The position numbers and the translations under genes are program-made. Shown piece by piece: positions 7,528 to 15,890 of a stretch of DNA of 64,000 nt. This stretch comes from Litoreibacter ascidiaceicola (GTDB lineage Bacteria > Pseudomonadota > Alphaproteobacteria > Rhodobacterales > Rhodobacteraceae): contig NZ_FQUV01000004.1 of assembly GCF_900129235.1 (NCBI RefSeq), positions 310,001 to 374,000 on the forward strand, written 5' to 3'. The notes below the pieces were generated by a model. That model had not been told where the DNA came from, searched no databases, and saw only the letters and a list, made by a program, of their open reading frames with translations. Numbering within the stretch: position 1 is the stretch's first letter; each line of letters opens with the position of its first letter.

Positions 7528-8553
7528 ATGGGAGGACACCTGCCCACTGATCCGGCACCGAACGCCGCGGGGACCTCCATGCGACGCATGTTCGAGCTGT
7601 ACGTGACGGCAGGATTTTCCGAGTTGGAACTGTCAGCGATCACCCACACGCTGGCGCAGGCCAACGACATGCTCGCGGAACACTGGTTCTCGTGGCGCTA
7701 TGTGTCGGACGCGCCGGGGCTGGTGAAGGGAGCGTCGGGTATGATGGTGCGGGCGGAGCCTGCGATTATGAATTACGGCTTTTCCGACGTGATGATCGTC
7801 GTGGGCGGGCGTCAGGACGACAAGCCCGCATGGCTGGCGCGGGCGCGGGCCATGCAACGTCAGGCGCGGCTGGTGGTTTTGTTGTCGGATGCGGCCACGG
7901 TCTATATCAAATCCACCTCCCAGCCCGCGGGCGGCGTGACAACCCATTGGCGCGACATCGCCGCATTGGAAGAAAGCGGCTACCATCCCAATCTGACCAC
8001 GCGGTTCTCCGAAAATAGCGACGGCATCATCACCGCCGCAGGGGTCGGGGCGACGGCGGAACTGGTCATCGGCCTGATCGCGTCACAGCTACAAGCCCCG
8101 CATGTGGCCGAGCTTGGCAACCGGTTGCTGCTGCACACCATCCGCAAGAGCAATGCGGAGCAACCCAAGGATATTGCCGACAATGAGGGTCTGTTCGACA
8201 TCCATGTGACGCAAGCGATCCGGCTCATGGAAGATACGATTGCCGAGCCCATGTCTATGGCCGAGCTGACCGCGCAGGTCGGCTTGTCGACCCGTCATCT
8301 GGAACGGGTGTTTCGCAAGGTATTCAACGACAGCCCCGCGCGGTTCTACAAAAAGCTAAGGGCCAAACGGGCGCGGACGATGATCGAGGAAACCCTGATG
8401 CCGATGGTCGATATTGCCGTGGCGACGGGGTTCGGCTCGGTCAACACGCTGTCCAAGGCGGTGAAGGACGAATATGGCATGACGCCCTCGAAGATGCGGG
8501 CTCGGCGCAAGATTTCATTGCTCGCCTTCGACGAGGATCAGAGCGCTAGATAG
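7528..8553 (+). CDS. GlxA family transcriptional regulator (DJ-1-like domain + AraC HTH)
   Basis: A 341-residue regulator. Residues of about 20-190 resemble the DJ-1/PfpI-like sensing domain of GlxA proteins (for example FSDVMIVVGGRQDD). The last 100 residues form an AraC-type DNA-binding domain with SMAELTAQVGLSTRHLERVF and a second helix-turn-helix around ATGFGSVNTLSKAVKDEYG. The ATG at 7528 follows AAGAAGGA; an in-frame TTG at 7471 has no such site. Such regulators often control amine, betaine or amino-acid catabolism. The divergent thiamine-diphosphate enzyme is the nearest candidate target. The 3' end overlaps the EamA gene by 16 bases, tail to tail. Confidence 0.85.
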   Translation: MGGHLPTDPAPNAAGTSMRRMFELYVTAGFSELELSAITHTLAQANDMLAEHWFSWRYVSDAPGLVKGASGMMVRAEPAIMNYGFSDVMIVVGGRQDDKPAWLARARAMQRQARLVVLLSDAATVYIKSTSQPAGGVTTHWRDIAALEESGYHPNLTTRFSENSDGIITAAGVGATAELVIGLIASQLQAPHVAELGNRLLLHTIRKSNAEQPKDIADNEGLFDIHVTQAIRLMEDTIAEPMSMAELTAQVGLSTRHLERVFRKVFNDSPARFYKKLRAKRARTMIEETLMPMVDIAVATGFGSVNTLSKAVKDEYGMTPSKMRARRKISLLAFDEDQSAR

Positions 8554-9383
8554 CCAATCCCTGCGAAGGCCACGAGGCATCCGGCCCACTGGGCGACCCC
8601 CATGCGTTCACGCAGGAAGGCCCATGCCATAACGATTGTCAGCAATCCGAAAACCGATGCCGCGACTGCTGCATATTGCGCGTTGGGCAACCCGCCCGCC
8701 GACAGCACCGCCATTAACGCGATACCATCAAGGCACCCCATCGCGATCAGCACAGGCACGGCGCTGCGGCCGGGATTGAACGGCAGGCGGCGCAGGATCA
8801 TCAGGGCCGCCAGCAGGGCGATGGACACAAGACGGGTGATCAGGATGACGGGGAGGTCGGAGGCCATTTCGGTGGCGACCTGACCAATAGCGAAAGTGCC
8901 TGCGAAACCGACGCTTGCGATCAAGGCGTATACATTTGTGCGGCCCGCCGGTGGGGTGTCGGCGGCCTCATCAGTGGACAGCGCAGCGACCACCGACACG
9001 CCCGCGATGATGGCCAGCACGGCGAGCCAGTCCAGCCCCGACACCGCCGCGCCGGAAAAGGCTGCCCAGCCCACGGACAGGACCGGATAGCTTGCGATGA
9101 TCGGGGCGACCAAGCGGACAGGGCCGCGCTGGAACGCGCCGTAAAGGCTGATGCTGGCGACCAGGAAGAACACGCCTGAAAGTGCCGCGTAGGCTGCGGC
9201 CTCTAGCGCGACAGGGGCGATTGCTCCGGTACCAAGCATCAAGGCGGCTTGCAGGACCGAGCCTGCGACCAAGACGATCATCAAGGATGCCATTAGAGGC
9301 GCGCGCTGGCTTACCTGCCGCACGAGGATATCGTGCAGCCCCCAGCACATGGCGGCGATCAGGCCGAGGCCCAAGGCGCTCAT
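8538..9383 (-). CDS. EamA-family (DMT) transporter
   Basis: A 281-residue inner-membrane protein with about ten hydrophobic segments in two EamA repeats. The first starts MSALGLGLIAAMCWGLHDIL; the second starts around NVYALIASVGFAGTFAIGQV. It ends in AQWAGCLVAFAGIGYLAL, the usual last helix. Members export amino acids, metabolites or drugs; the substrate cannot be inferred. I chose the ATG at 9383, where the first membrane helix begins, with GGACGA as a modest ribosome-binding site. It converges with the GlxA-type regulator. Confidence 0.82.
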   Translation of the reverse strand: MSALGLGLIAAMCWGLHDILVRQVSQRAPLMASLMIVLVAGSVLQAALMLGTGAIAPVALEAAAYAALSGVFFLVASISLYGAFQRGPVRLVAPIIASYPVLSVGWAAFSGAAVSGLDWLAVLAIIAGVSVVAALSTDEAADTPPAGRTNVYALIASVGFAGTFAIGQVATEMASDLPVILITRLVSIALLAALMILRRLPFNPGRSAVPVLIAMGCLDGIALMAVLSAGGLPNAQYAAVAASVFGLLTIVMAWAFLRERMGVAQWAGCLVAFAGIGYLAL

Positions 9384-9449
9384 CTTGTGTCGTCCAAAGA
9401 CATGTCGGGGATCCTTATCTGTGGTATCGCTGGCGATATACCTACCAGC

Positions 9450-9486
9450 GCGCCCAAACGCCACGTTACATGTGGCCTCTGGGCGC
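9450..9486. repeat. 37-nt imperfect inverted repeat between divergent genes
   Basis: GCGCCCA (9450-9456) pairs with TGGGCGC (9480-9486), and inside it GCCAC (9460-9464) pairs with GTGGC (9472-9476). The two stems are separated by a 3x3 internal loop and close on a 7-base loop. It lies between the EamA gene (minus) and the ABC exporter gene (plus), 54 bases before the latter's ATG. No T-run follows, so it is not a standard terminator. It could be an operator or a 5' leader structure. Confidence 0.45.
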
Positions 9487-9539
9487 TTGCGGCTGTCCCC
9501 CCCCTCCGGTAAGCCATGCCGACGATAACCGGAGGCACC

Positions 9540-11327
9540 ATGGCAAAGGCACTAGGCAGCGAAGCAGAGCGCGAAAAATCCAAGCGGATTGGCGCGCTGG
9601 GGGCCCTATGGCCGTTCATGAAGCCATATCTGCCTTTGATGATTGCAGCGCTCTTGGCGTTGACCCTCACGGCCTGTGTGTCGTTGGTTTTGCCACTTGC
9701 GGTGCGCCGCGTGGTCGACGGGTTCGGCACCGACGAGGCCGCCTTGCTGGACCAGTATTTTAGCGCCGCCTTGGCCGTGGCCGCATTGCTCGCCGTTGGG
9801 ACAGGGTTCCGTTACTACCTTGTGACCCGCTTGGGCGAGCGTGTGGTGGCCGACATCCGCCGCGCCGTATTCGACAAAACCATCGGCATGGGGCCGGAGT
9901 TTTTCGAGCGCGTCATGACCGGCGAGGTATTATCGCGGATTACCACGGACACCACGTTGATCTTGTCGGTGATCGGCTCGTCCGTATCCATCGCGTTGCG
10001 TAACGTATTGATATTAATAGGCGGTTTGATTTTGATGCTGCTGACATCGGCCAAGCTGACGTCGCTGGTTTTGCTGATTGTCCCTGCCGTGATCGTGCCA
10101 ATCATCGTATTGGGTCGCCGTTTGCGCGTCTTGTCACGCGAGAACCAAGACCAGATCGCGGCATCCTCGGGCAATGCGTCCGAGACGCTTTTGTCGGTGC
10201 AAACGGTGCAAGCGTTTACCAACGAAGCCCCATCGCGGGCGAAATTCGCAGGCTTCACAGAAGCCGCGTTCGAGGCCGCGCGCAAACGCATCGGCACCCG
10301 CGCGGTGATGACGGTGATTGTGATCTTCCTTGTGTTCACGGGTGTCGTTGGCGTGTTGTGGATCGGGGCGCGGGACGTGCGCGCGGACATCATGACAGCC
10401 GGCGAATTGGTGCAGTTCCTGATCTACGCGATCATGGTGGCGGGGGGCGTGGCTGCGCTGTCCGAAATTTGGAGCGAGCTGCAACGCGCCGCAGGTGCGA
10501 CGGAGCGTCTGGTTGAGTTGCTGTCTGCCGAAGACACGGTGAAAGACCCCGAAAACCCTGCCGCCGTCGAGCGGCTTAGCGGTGCGGTCCAGTTCGACAA
10601 CGTGACCTTCCGCTACCCTGCGCGACCCGATATTGCGGCGCTTGACGGCGTGTCCTTGGACGTGGCCGCGGGCGAGACGATTGCCCTTGTCGGGCCATCG
10701 GGGGCGGGCAAAACCACGATCATCCAACTGCTGCTGCGCTTTTATGACCCGACCACCGGCGCGATCCGCTTGGATGGCCGCGACCTGCGTGACATGGCGC
10801 GCGAAGATTTCCGCCGCTTCATTGCTTTGGTGCCACAAGATCCGGTGATTTTTGCGGCCTCCGCCCTTGAGAATATCCGATTTGGCCGTCCCGATGCGAC
10901 GGATGCCGAAGTGGAAGAGGCCGCGAAAGCTGCCGCCGCGCATGAGTTCCTGAGCAAGCTGCCCGACGGGTATGACACCTATGTGGGCGAACGTGGCGTG
11001 ATGCTGTCCGGTGGGCAAAAACAGCGAATTGCCATTGCGCGCGCCATTCTGCGCGACGCGCCGATCCTGTTGCTGGACGAGGCCACCTCGGCGCTGGACG
11101 CGGAAAGCGAAGCGCTGGTGCAAACCGCCGTCGACCGCCTGAGCCGTGACCGCACCACCCTAGTTGTGGCGCACCGTCTGGCCACCGTGAAGAAGGCCGA
11201 CCGGATCGTGGTGTTCGACGAGGGCCGCATCGTAGCCACAGGGACGCATGACGCGCTGGTCGCCCAAGACGGGCTATATGCGCGTCTGGCGAAGCTGCAA
11301 TTTACCGCTGGTATTGCGGCGGAATAA
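9540..11327 (+). CDS. ABC exporter, fused permease-ATPase (MsbA-related)
   Basis: A 595-residue half-transporter. Six membrane helices span roughly residues 25-310. The nucleotide-binding domain has Walker A GPSGAGKTT, Q-loop VPQDPVIF, signature LSGGQKQR, Walker B ILLLDEATSALD and the H-loop VVAHRL. It should work as a homodimer that exports a lipid-like or amphipathic substrate, as in the MsbA-related subfamily common in alphaproteobacteria. The start follows GGAGG at 9531-9535. It stands alone, divergent from the EamA gene and convergent with a small secreted peptide gene. The substrate is unknown. Confidence 0.9.
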   Translation: MAKALGSEAEREKSKRIGALGALWPFMKPYLPLMIAALLALTLTACVSLVLPLAVRRVVDGFGTDEAALLDQYFSAALAVAALLAVGTGFRYYLVTRLGERVVADIRRAVFDKTIGMGPEFFERVMTGEVLSRITTDTTLILSVIGSSVSIALRNVLILIGGLILMLLTSAKLTSLVLLIVPAVIVPIIVLGRRLRVLSRENQDQIAASSGNASETLLSVQTVQAFTNEAPSRAKFAGFTEAAFEAARKRIGTRAVMTVIVIFLVFTGVVGVLWIGARDVRADIMTAGELVQFLIYAIMVAGGVAALSEIWSELQRAAGATERLVELLSAEDTVKDPENPAAVERLSGAVQFDNVTFRYPARPDIAALDGVSLDVAAGETIALVGPSGAGKTTIIQLLLRFYDPTTGAIRLDGRDLRDMAREDFRRFIALVPQDPVIFAASALENIRFGRPDATDAEVEEAAKAAAAHEFLSKLPDGYDTYVGERGVMLSGGQKQRIAIARAILRDAPILLLDEATSALDAESEALVQTAVDRLSRDRTTLVVAHRLATVKKADRIVVFDEGRIVATGTHDALVAQDGLYARLAKLQFTAGIAAE

Positions 11328-11353
11328 ATCCCCGCGATATAGCCGTCATCCAG

Positions 11354-11536
11354 CTAGTGACAGTGGTAAGGTTTAGAACCCGCGTGACAGCATTGGCCTT
11401 GTGGCGAGTCCTTGCGGCACCCTCCGCCGTGACCCACGGTGGATGAGCCTATGCTGGCTTCAGGGGCGATGAACAGCTCGGCCTGAACAGTTGATATGGA
11501 CAGCGCGAATGCAGCGACAAAAATCATAAATTTCAC
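11354..11536 (-). CDS. Small secreted Cys/His-rich peptide
   Basis: A 60-residue protein. Residues 1-19 (MKFMIFVAAFALSISTVQA) are a clear signal peptide with an A-x-A-like cleavage site. The mature part is only about 40 residues and rich in Gly, Cys and His, with GGGCRKD, GQCCHAG and a terminal KPYHCH. The Cys/His pattern suggests metal binding or a disulfide-knotted periplasmic peptide; no named family is certain. The GTG at 11536 has GAGG 8 bases upstream; an ATG three codons later has poor spacing. A CtrA-like box lies just upstream. Confidence 0.65.
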   Translation of the reverse strand: MKFMIFVAAFALSISTVQAELFIAPEASIGSSTVGHGGGCRKDSPQGQCCHAGSKPYHCH

Positions 11537-11553
11537 AATAAAAACCTCGGCTT

Positions 11554-11569
11554 GTTAATGGATTGTTAA
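11554..11569 (-). promoter_or_regulatory. CtrA-like binding site (TTAA-N7-TTAAC)
   Basis: Read on the minus strand the sequence is TTAACAATCCATTAAC, an exact match to the alphaproteobacterial CtrA consensus TTAA-N7-TTAAC. It ends 18 bases before the GTG of the small secreted peptide gene. The surrounding patch is AT-rich with a third TTAA nearby, so a chance match is possible. Confidence 0.4.
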
Positions 11570-11770
11570 GTAAGATTAACTCAAATTATTGTGGCTGTAT
11601 TGCGGCTGTCTTGCGCCAAATTGACGCTTTAAGTATTCCTCACGGGCAAGGTCTCGAAGGGATTGGCGCGCACGAAGCCGAATAATTCCCCGCAACTCGC
11701 CGCTTGCCAAATGGCGCCGGGGCGATCATCGTCTTTGGCAACCTAATATGTCATCAAAGGGAGATACGAC

Positions 11771-12196
11771 ATGGGGCTTTGGAGCTTTGTAAAAGACGCT
11801 GGTAAATCGCTGTTCGGGGCCGCCGAAGCGGCTGAGCCGGATGCGGCGACCTTGCAAAAGGAAATCGCTGATCTGGGGCTGGATGCCTCTGGTCTGGACA
11901 TCACGGTCGAGGGCGACAAGGTCAAAGTGACCGGTGACGCCGTAAGTCAGGAGATCAAGGAAAAGATCATTCTGGCCGTGGGCAACGTCGAAGGCGTGGC
12001 CGAAGTCGAGGACGAGGTGGCCGGTGGCGATCCTGTGTTCCACACGGTCAAAAAAGGCGACACCCTTTGGGGTATCTCCGCCAAGACATTGGGCAACGGC
12101 GCACGCTACGAAGAGATCTTCGAAGCGAACAAACCGATGCTGACCCACCCCGACAAAATCTACCCCGGTCAGGTTCTGCGCATCCCGCAGGGCTGA
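11771..12196 (+). CDS. kbp: BON and LysM domain protein (Kbp/YgaU-like)
   Basis: A 141-residue protein matching the Kbp (YgaU) layout. A short N-terminus MGLWSFVKDAGKSLFGAAE leads into a BON domain at about residues 27-85, and a LysM domain at about residues 90-139 contains FHTVKKGDTLWGISAKTLGN and PDKIYPGQVLRIPQG. In E. coli Kbp is a cytoplasmic potassium-binding protein; BON and LysM otherwise suggest envelope contact. There is no signal peptide, in keeping with Kbp. The start has GGGAG upstream. It is a single-gene unit closed by a hairpin terminator at 12217-12241. Confidence 0.85.
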   Translation: MGLWSFVKDAGKSLFGAAEAAEPDAATLQKEIADLGLDASGLDITVEGDKVKVTGDAVSQEIKEKIILAVGNVEGVAEVEDEVAGGDPVFHTVKKGDTLWGISAKTLGNGARYEEIFEANKPMLTHPDKIYPGQVLRIPQG

Positions 12197-12216
12197 GCCA
12201 CTCGAAATATGTTTGG

Positions 12217-12241
12217 AAAGGGGGCCGATTTGGCCCCTTTT
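12217..12241 (+). terminator. Rho-independent terminator after the BON-LysM gene
   Basis: AAAGGGGGCC (12217-12226) and GGCCCCTTTT (12232-12241) form a GC-rich stem with a GATTT loop, ending in a short T-run. It begins 20 bases after the stop codon. Confidence 0.75.
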
Positions 12242-12342
12242 CGCATTTTAGCGTAGCGTCAGACTTGCACCACGCCGCATTCCCTTTACGTTTAATCCCA
12301 ACAAAAGAATGGTTCGACAACGGACCGCCAAGGGAGGAAAAT

Positions 12343-14223
12343 ATGGGAAACTTCGCCACAAAGGCGGATCGGGACGCGATTCAAGCTGAAAGCGCTTGGG
12401 AAGATCGTGACCTGCCACGCACGATGTATCAGTTCCTGACTGCGACGAAGGACAAATTCGGGTCGCGCAACGCGTTCTCGTATCAACTGACCTCGGGACC
12501 TACGGACAAGAACGAAACTCTCACATGGGACGAGTTGCACGGCAAATGTTGTCAGGCGGCTAACCTGTTCCGCTCCTTGGGCGTGGGCGAGAATGATGTG
12601 GTGGCCTATGTGCTGCCCAACGCGTCGGAGACCGCATATACATTGCTTGGCGGCTCCATCGCGGGGATCGTGAACCCGATCAACCCGCTGCTGGAACCCG
12701 AGCAGATCAGCGCCATCCTGCGCGAAACCAACGCCAAGGTGGTGGTGACGCTGAAAGCGTTCCCGAAAACGGACCTTGCCCAGAAAGTCGCGGAAGCGGT
12801 TGGTCATGCGCCGAATGTAAAGCATGTGCTGGAAATCGACCTGCTGCGCTACCTGACGGGTCTGAAGAAATTCATTGTGCCGTTTATCCGGCCCAAGGTT
12901 CATGCCGTCCACCATGCCAAGGTGCTCGACTTTTGCACCGAGTTGAACAAGCAGCCCACCTCGCTTGCGTTTGAAGACAGCGCCGGTGACCGTGTGGCCT
13001 TCTACTTCCACACCGGCGGGACGACCGGCATGCCGAAAGTGGCGCAGCACAAGTATTCCGGCGTCGTCTATAACGGCTGGCTGGGGCGCAAGCTGCTGTT
13101 CACCGAGGAAGACGTTCTAATGTGTCCGCTGCCGTTGTTCCACGTCTTCGCATCGCATGTGGTGCTGATGTCGGTGATCGCTTCCGGCGCGCATGTGGTG
13201 TTCCCCACCCCGCAAGGCTATCGCGGCGACGGGGTGTTCGACAACTTCTGGAAGCTGATCGACAGATACAAGGTGACCTTCATGATCACCGTGCCGACCG
13301 CGATTTCTGCGTTGATGCAGCGGCCTGTTGATGCGGATATCTCCAGTCTGAGAATAGCCTTCTCGGGCTCGTCGCCCTTGCCGGTGGAGCTGTATAACCG
13401 TTTCGAGAAAGCCTGCGGCGTGACCATCGTTGAAGGCTACGGGCTGACCGAGGCGACCTGCCTTGTGTCGATCAACCCGCCGTCGGGTGAGAAGAAGGTC
13501 GGCTCGATCGGTATTCCGTTCCCGTATACGGACGTCACCATCCGCCGCGTCGCCGACGGATCGGTCTGCGATGTGGACGAGATCGGCGAGATCTGCCTGC
13601 ACAACCCCGGCGTTTACGAAGGCCATACCTATACTGAGGCCGACAAGAATGTAGGCCTGTATTATGACGACAAGTATCTGCGCACCGGTGATTTGGGGCG
13701 TCTGGATGCGGACGGCTATTTGTGGATCACAGGCCGCGCCAAGGATTTGATCATTCGCGGCGGTCACAATATTGACCCTGCCGAGATCGAGGAAGCCTTG
13801 GCCGGACATCCGGATGTCGGCTTTGCCGGGGCAATCGGGCAACCCGACGCCCATGCTGGCGAAATCCCATGTGTCTATGTGGAGCTTGTAGATGGCGGCA
13901 CGGCAACGGTTGACGATTTGATGACCTTCGCCAAAGAGAAGGTGCACGAACGCGCGGCCCATCCGAAATATATCGAGCTGATGGACGAGCTGCCGAAAAC
14001 AGCGGTCGGCAAGATTTTCAAGCCGGAACTGCGCAAGATGGCGATCACACGCATTTATAACGAAGCGTTGAAAAAAGCCGATATTGCAGCGGAAGTGGTT
14101 TCGGTCGTTGAAGACAAGAAGCGCGGTTTGGTGGCGAAAGTTGCCAAGCGCGGCGACGTCAATTCCGAAGCAGTGAGCCATGTGCTCGGCTCGTTCACCC
14201 GTCCGTGGGAATGGGTGGACTAG
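12343..14223 (+). CDS. Acyl-CoA synthetase (AMP-forming)
   Basis: A 626-residue class I adenylate-forming enzyme. The P-loop FHTGGTTGMPK is at about residues 221-231. Then come the adenine-binding YGLTEATC, the TGDLGRLDADGYLWITGR hinge with the ribose-binding Asp, and PKTAVGKIFKPELR with the catalytic Lys near the C-terminus. It would activate a carboxylic acid with ATP and CoA. It is longer than most acetyl- or short-chain synthetases, and the acid is not evident. GGGAGG just before the ATG at 12343 decides the start over an upstream open stretch. It is a monocistronic unit with terminators on both sides. Confidence 0.88.
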   Translation: MGNFATKADRDAIQAESAWEDRDLPRTMYQFLTATKDKFGSRNAFSYQLTSGPTDKNETLTWDELHGKCCQAANLFRSLGVGENDVVAYVLPNASETAYTLLGGSIAGIVNPINPLLEPEQISAILRETNAKVVVTLKAFPKTDLAQKVAEAVGHAPNVKHVLEIDLLRYLTGLKKFIVPFIRPKVHAVHHAKVLDFCTELNKQPTSLAFEDSAGDRVAFYFHTGGTTGMPKVAQHKYSGVVYNGWLGRKLLFTEEDVLMCPLPLFHVFASHVVLMSVIASGAHVVFPTPQGYRGDGVFDNFWKLIDRYKVTFMITVPTAISALMQRPVDADISSLRIAFSGSSPLPVELYNRFEKACGVTIVEGYGLTEATCLVSINPPSGEKKVGSIGIPFPYTDVTIRRVADGSVCDVDEIGEICLHNPGVYEGHTYTEADKNVGLYYDDKYLRTGDLGRLDADGYLWITGRAKDLIIRGGHNIDPAEIEEALAGHPDVGFAGAIGQPDAHAGEIPCVYVELVDGGTATVDDLMTFAKEKVHERAAHPKYIELMDELPKTAVGKIFKPELRKMAITRIYNEALKKADIAAEVVSVVEDKKRGLVAKVAKRGDVNSEAVSHVLGSFTRPWEWVD

Positions 14224-14253
14224 TACTGCCTCCCCAAAACGCGTGATCCAAAA

Positions 14254-14289
14254 GCACCCGTCTCGCAGTGAATGCGAGGCGGGTGTTTC
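14254..14289 (+). terminator. Strong hairpin terminator after the acyl-CoA synthetase gene
   Basis: GCACCCGTCTCGCA (14254-14267) pairs with TGCGAGGCGGGTG (14273-14285), interrupted by one bulge, around a GTGAA loop, followed by TTTCT. It sits 30 bases after the stop and separates this gene from the NO-regulator gene. Confidence 0.75.
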
Positions 14290-14357
14290 TTCGAGAGGCG
14301 CCAAGATAGATCGACGAGATGTGTGGAAGCCGCGCGCATGCTGTGTCATGAGAGGAT

Positions 14358-15074
14358 ATGTCGGATTCTCTTGCCAGAAAAACACAACCGCAGCTTGATG
14401 AAAGCCTGCTGGTGCATTTGCCACCGTTCTCCAAGCTGGAGACGCGGCAGATCAGGGCGATTTTGGACCAAGCCACGACACGGAGAATCGAGGAGGGGGC
14501 TGCCATTTTCGACGAAGGTGCGCCTGCGGAGCGGTTCTACCTGTTGTTGGATGGATATGTGCGGGTGGTTCGCCTGTCACCGACCGGAGAGCGCATCACC
14601 GCGCTTCATATCCCGCCCGGGCAATTGCTGGGCATTGCGCGCGCGCTTGGCCGTACCGATTACCCTGCAACGGCAGTTGCAGCGGCGGAATCGATTGTCC
14701 TGAGTTGGCCGACACGGTTATGGGACAGCTTTGTCGCCGAGTATGAGGGCTTTTCGACCGAGACTTACGCGGTGGTCGGGCAGCGCCTTGAAGAGATGAG
14801 CGAGCGGATCATGGAGCTTGCGACGCAGCATGTCGAGCAACGGGTAGCAAACTCGCTGCTTCGGCTGATCAACCAGACAGGCCGCAAGGTTGCGGGCGGA
14901 ATAGAGATCGACTTCCCGATCACCCGTCAGGACCTGTCGGAAATGACTGGCACCACATTGCATACGGTGAGCCGTCTTTTAAGCGGTTGGGAAAAGCAGG
15001 GGCTGGTGAAAAGCCAACGCAAACGGATCATGGTTTGCGACGCCCACGCACTGGTGGTTCTGAGCCAGCCCTAG
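14358..15074 (+). CDS. nnrR: Crp/Fnr-family regulator, NnrR/Dnr type (NO-responsive)
   Basis: A 238-residue regulator with an N-terminal cyclic-nucleotide-binding-like beta roll (EGAPAERFYLLLDGYVRVVR at about 56-75), a long dimer helix and a C-terminal winged helix, ITRQDLSEMTGTTLHTVSRLLSGWE, whose TVSR matches the DNA-reading E-x-x-SR helix of Fnr proteins. It lacks the N-terminal cysteine cluster of Fnr, so it should not be an Fe-S oxygen sensor; NnrR/Dnr members are believed to sense NO through heme. The gene precedes the DUF1858 gene and norCBQD, where TTG-N8-CAA boxes occur. The start follows AGAGGA. The NnrR assignment rests on context. Confidence 0.75.
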   Translation: MSDSLARKTQPQLDESLLVHLPPFSKLETRQIRAILDQATTRRIEEGAAIFDEGAPAERFYLLLDGYVRVVRLSPTGERITALHIPPGQLLGIARALGRTDYPATAVAAAESIVLSWPTRLWDSFVAEYEGFSTETYAVVGQRLEEMSERIMELATQHVEQRVANSLLRLINQTGRKVAGGIEIDFPITRQDLSEMTGTTLHTVSRLLSGWEKQGLVKSQRKRIMVCDAHALVVLSQP

Positions 15075-15089
15075 CAAGGCGCGCTTGAT

Positions 15090-15305
15090 CTAGACGCCTG
15101 TTTCTATGACCGCACGCAGCTCGTCGATGAACGTGTCGTAATCCAGATGGTATTCGATGCAGGCATCGATAACGGCGTGAAACGGGGTGATCATGCACCC
15201 CACGCACAGCATCTTATGACGCAGGAAGACCTCTATGGTTTGAGGCCAGCGACTCATCAAGTCCTGCAAGGGCAGGTCTGGGTCGTCGAATTTCCTGTGA
15301 GGCAT
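15090..15305 (-). CDS. DUF1858 domain protein (putative redox/disulfide small protein)
   Basis: A 71-residue protein consisting of a single DUF1858 domain, with the C-x-x-C pair in MLCVGCMITPFHAV and the helical end IEYHLDYDTFIDELRAVIE. The domain is often linked to hybrid-cluster or ScdA-type nitrosative stress proteins. The ATG at 15305 has AAAGGA upstream; a longer in-frame version is not supported. It converges with the NnrR-type regulator and is divergent from norC, and the TTG-N8-CAA box lies in the shared promoter region. A role in handling NO damage or thiols is inference. Confidence 0.75.
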   Translation of the reverse strand: MPHRKFDDPDLPLQDLMSRWPQTIEVFLRHKMLCVGCMITPFHAVIDACIEYHLDYDTFIDELRAVIETGV

Positions 15306-15351
15306 CGCATGTCCTTTCAAACTTATGATACCACCCCTACCGCCTGAAACT

Positions 15352-15365
15352 TTGCTCTGGCGCAA
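15352..15365. promoter_or_regulatory. NnrR/Fnr-type box between DUF1858 gene and norC
   Basis: The sequence TTGCTCTGGCGCAA is a TTG-N8-CAA dyad of the Crp/Fnr class; the half-sites TTGCT and CGCAA are closer to NnrR than to Fnr sites. Its centre lies 67 bases before the norC ATG and 53 bases before the DUF1858 ATG, so it could serve both directions. Confidence 0.6.
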
Positions 15366-15425
15366 ACTCTGTGTTTTCGGTGCGGGTTAAGCCCGAGGCA
15401 TCCCGAACCAAGAGGAGGCCCGAGA

Positions 15426-15878
15426 ATGGCTGAGTTTCTTACCAAATCGCGGGCGCGCAATATCTTCTACGGGGGATCATTATTCTTCGTGGTCGTCTTC
15501 ATTGCGTTGACCGTTCAGAGCCACAAATACGTGGTAGAAGTATCGACCGCCGGCATGCCGCTGACCGAAGAGGTGGCACTTGGCAAACATGTGTGGGAGC
15601 GCCATTCCTGCATCAACTGTCACACGCTACACGGAGAAGGCGCTTACTTCGCGCCCGAACTTGGCAACGTCATGACCCGCTGGGACGTGCAAAACGACCC
15701 CGAAGCTGCCTACGAGACGCTGGAAGGTTGGATGAGTTCCCAGCCATCGGGCATCGAGGGGCGTCGCCAGATGCCGCTTTTCGAGATCACCGAAGAAGAA
15801 ATGCGCGGCCTGGCCGAGTTCCTTCGCTGGGCAGATCAGACCGACACGCAGGGCTGGCCGCCCAATGACGCGGGTTAA
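15426..15878 (+). CDS. norC: Nitric oxide reductase subunit C (cytochrome c)
   Basis: A 150-residue membrane-anchored cytochrome c. One transmembrane helix lies at about residues 13-31. The heme c motif is CINCH (C62, C65, H66), and M116 in RRQMPLFE is the likely second axial ligand. It receives electrons and feeds NorB, which reduces 2 NO to N2O. AGAGGAGG at 15411-15418 sets the ATG at 15426. It is the first gene of the norCBQD operon, with the NnrR-type box about 60 bases upstream. Confidence 0.96.
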   Translation: MAEFLTKSRARNIFYGGSLFFVVVFIALTVQSHKYVVEVSTAGMPLTEEVALGKHVWERHSCINCHTLHGEGAYFAPELGNVMTRWDVQNDPEAAYETLEGWMSSQPSGIEGRRQMPLFEITEEEMRGLAEFLRWADQTDTQGWPPNDAG

Positions 15879-15890
15879 GGAGATAACATC

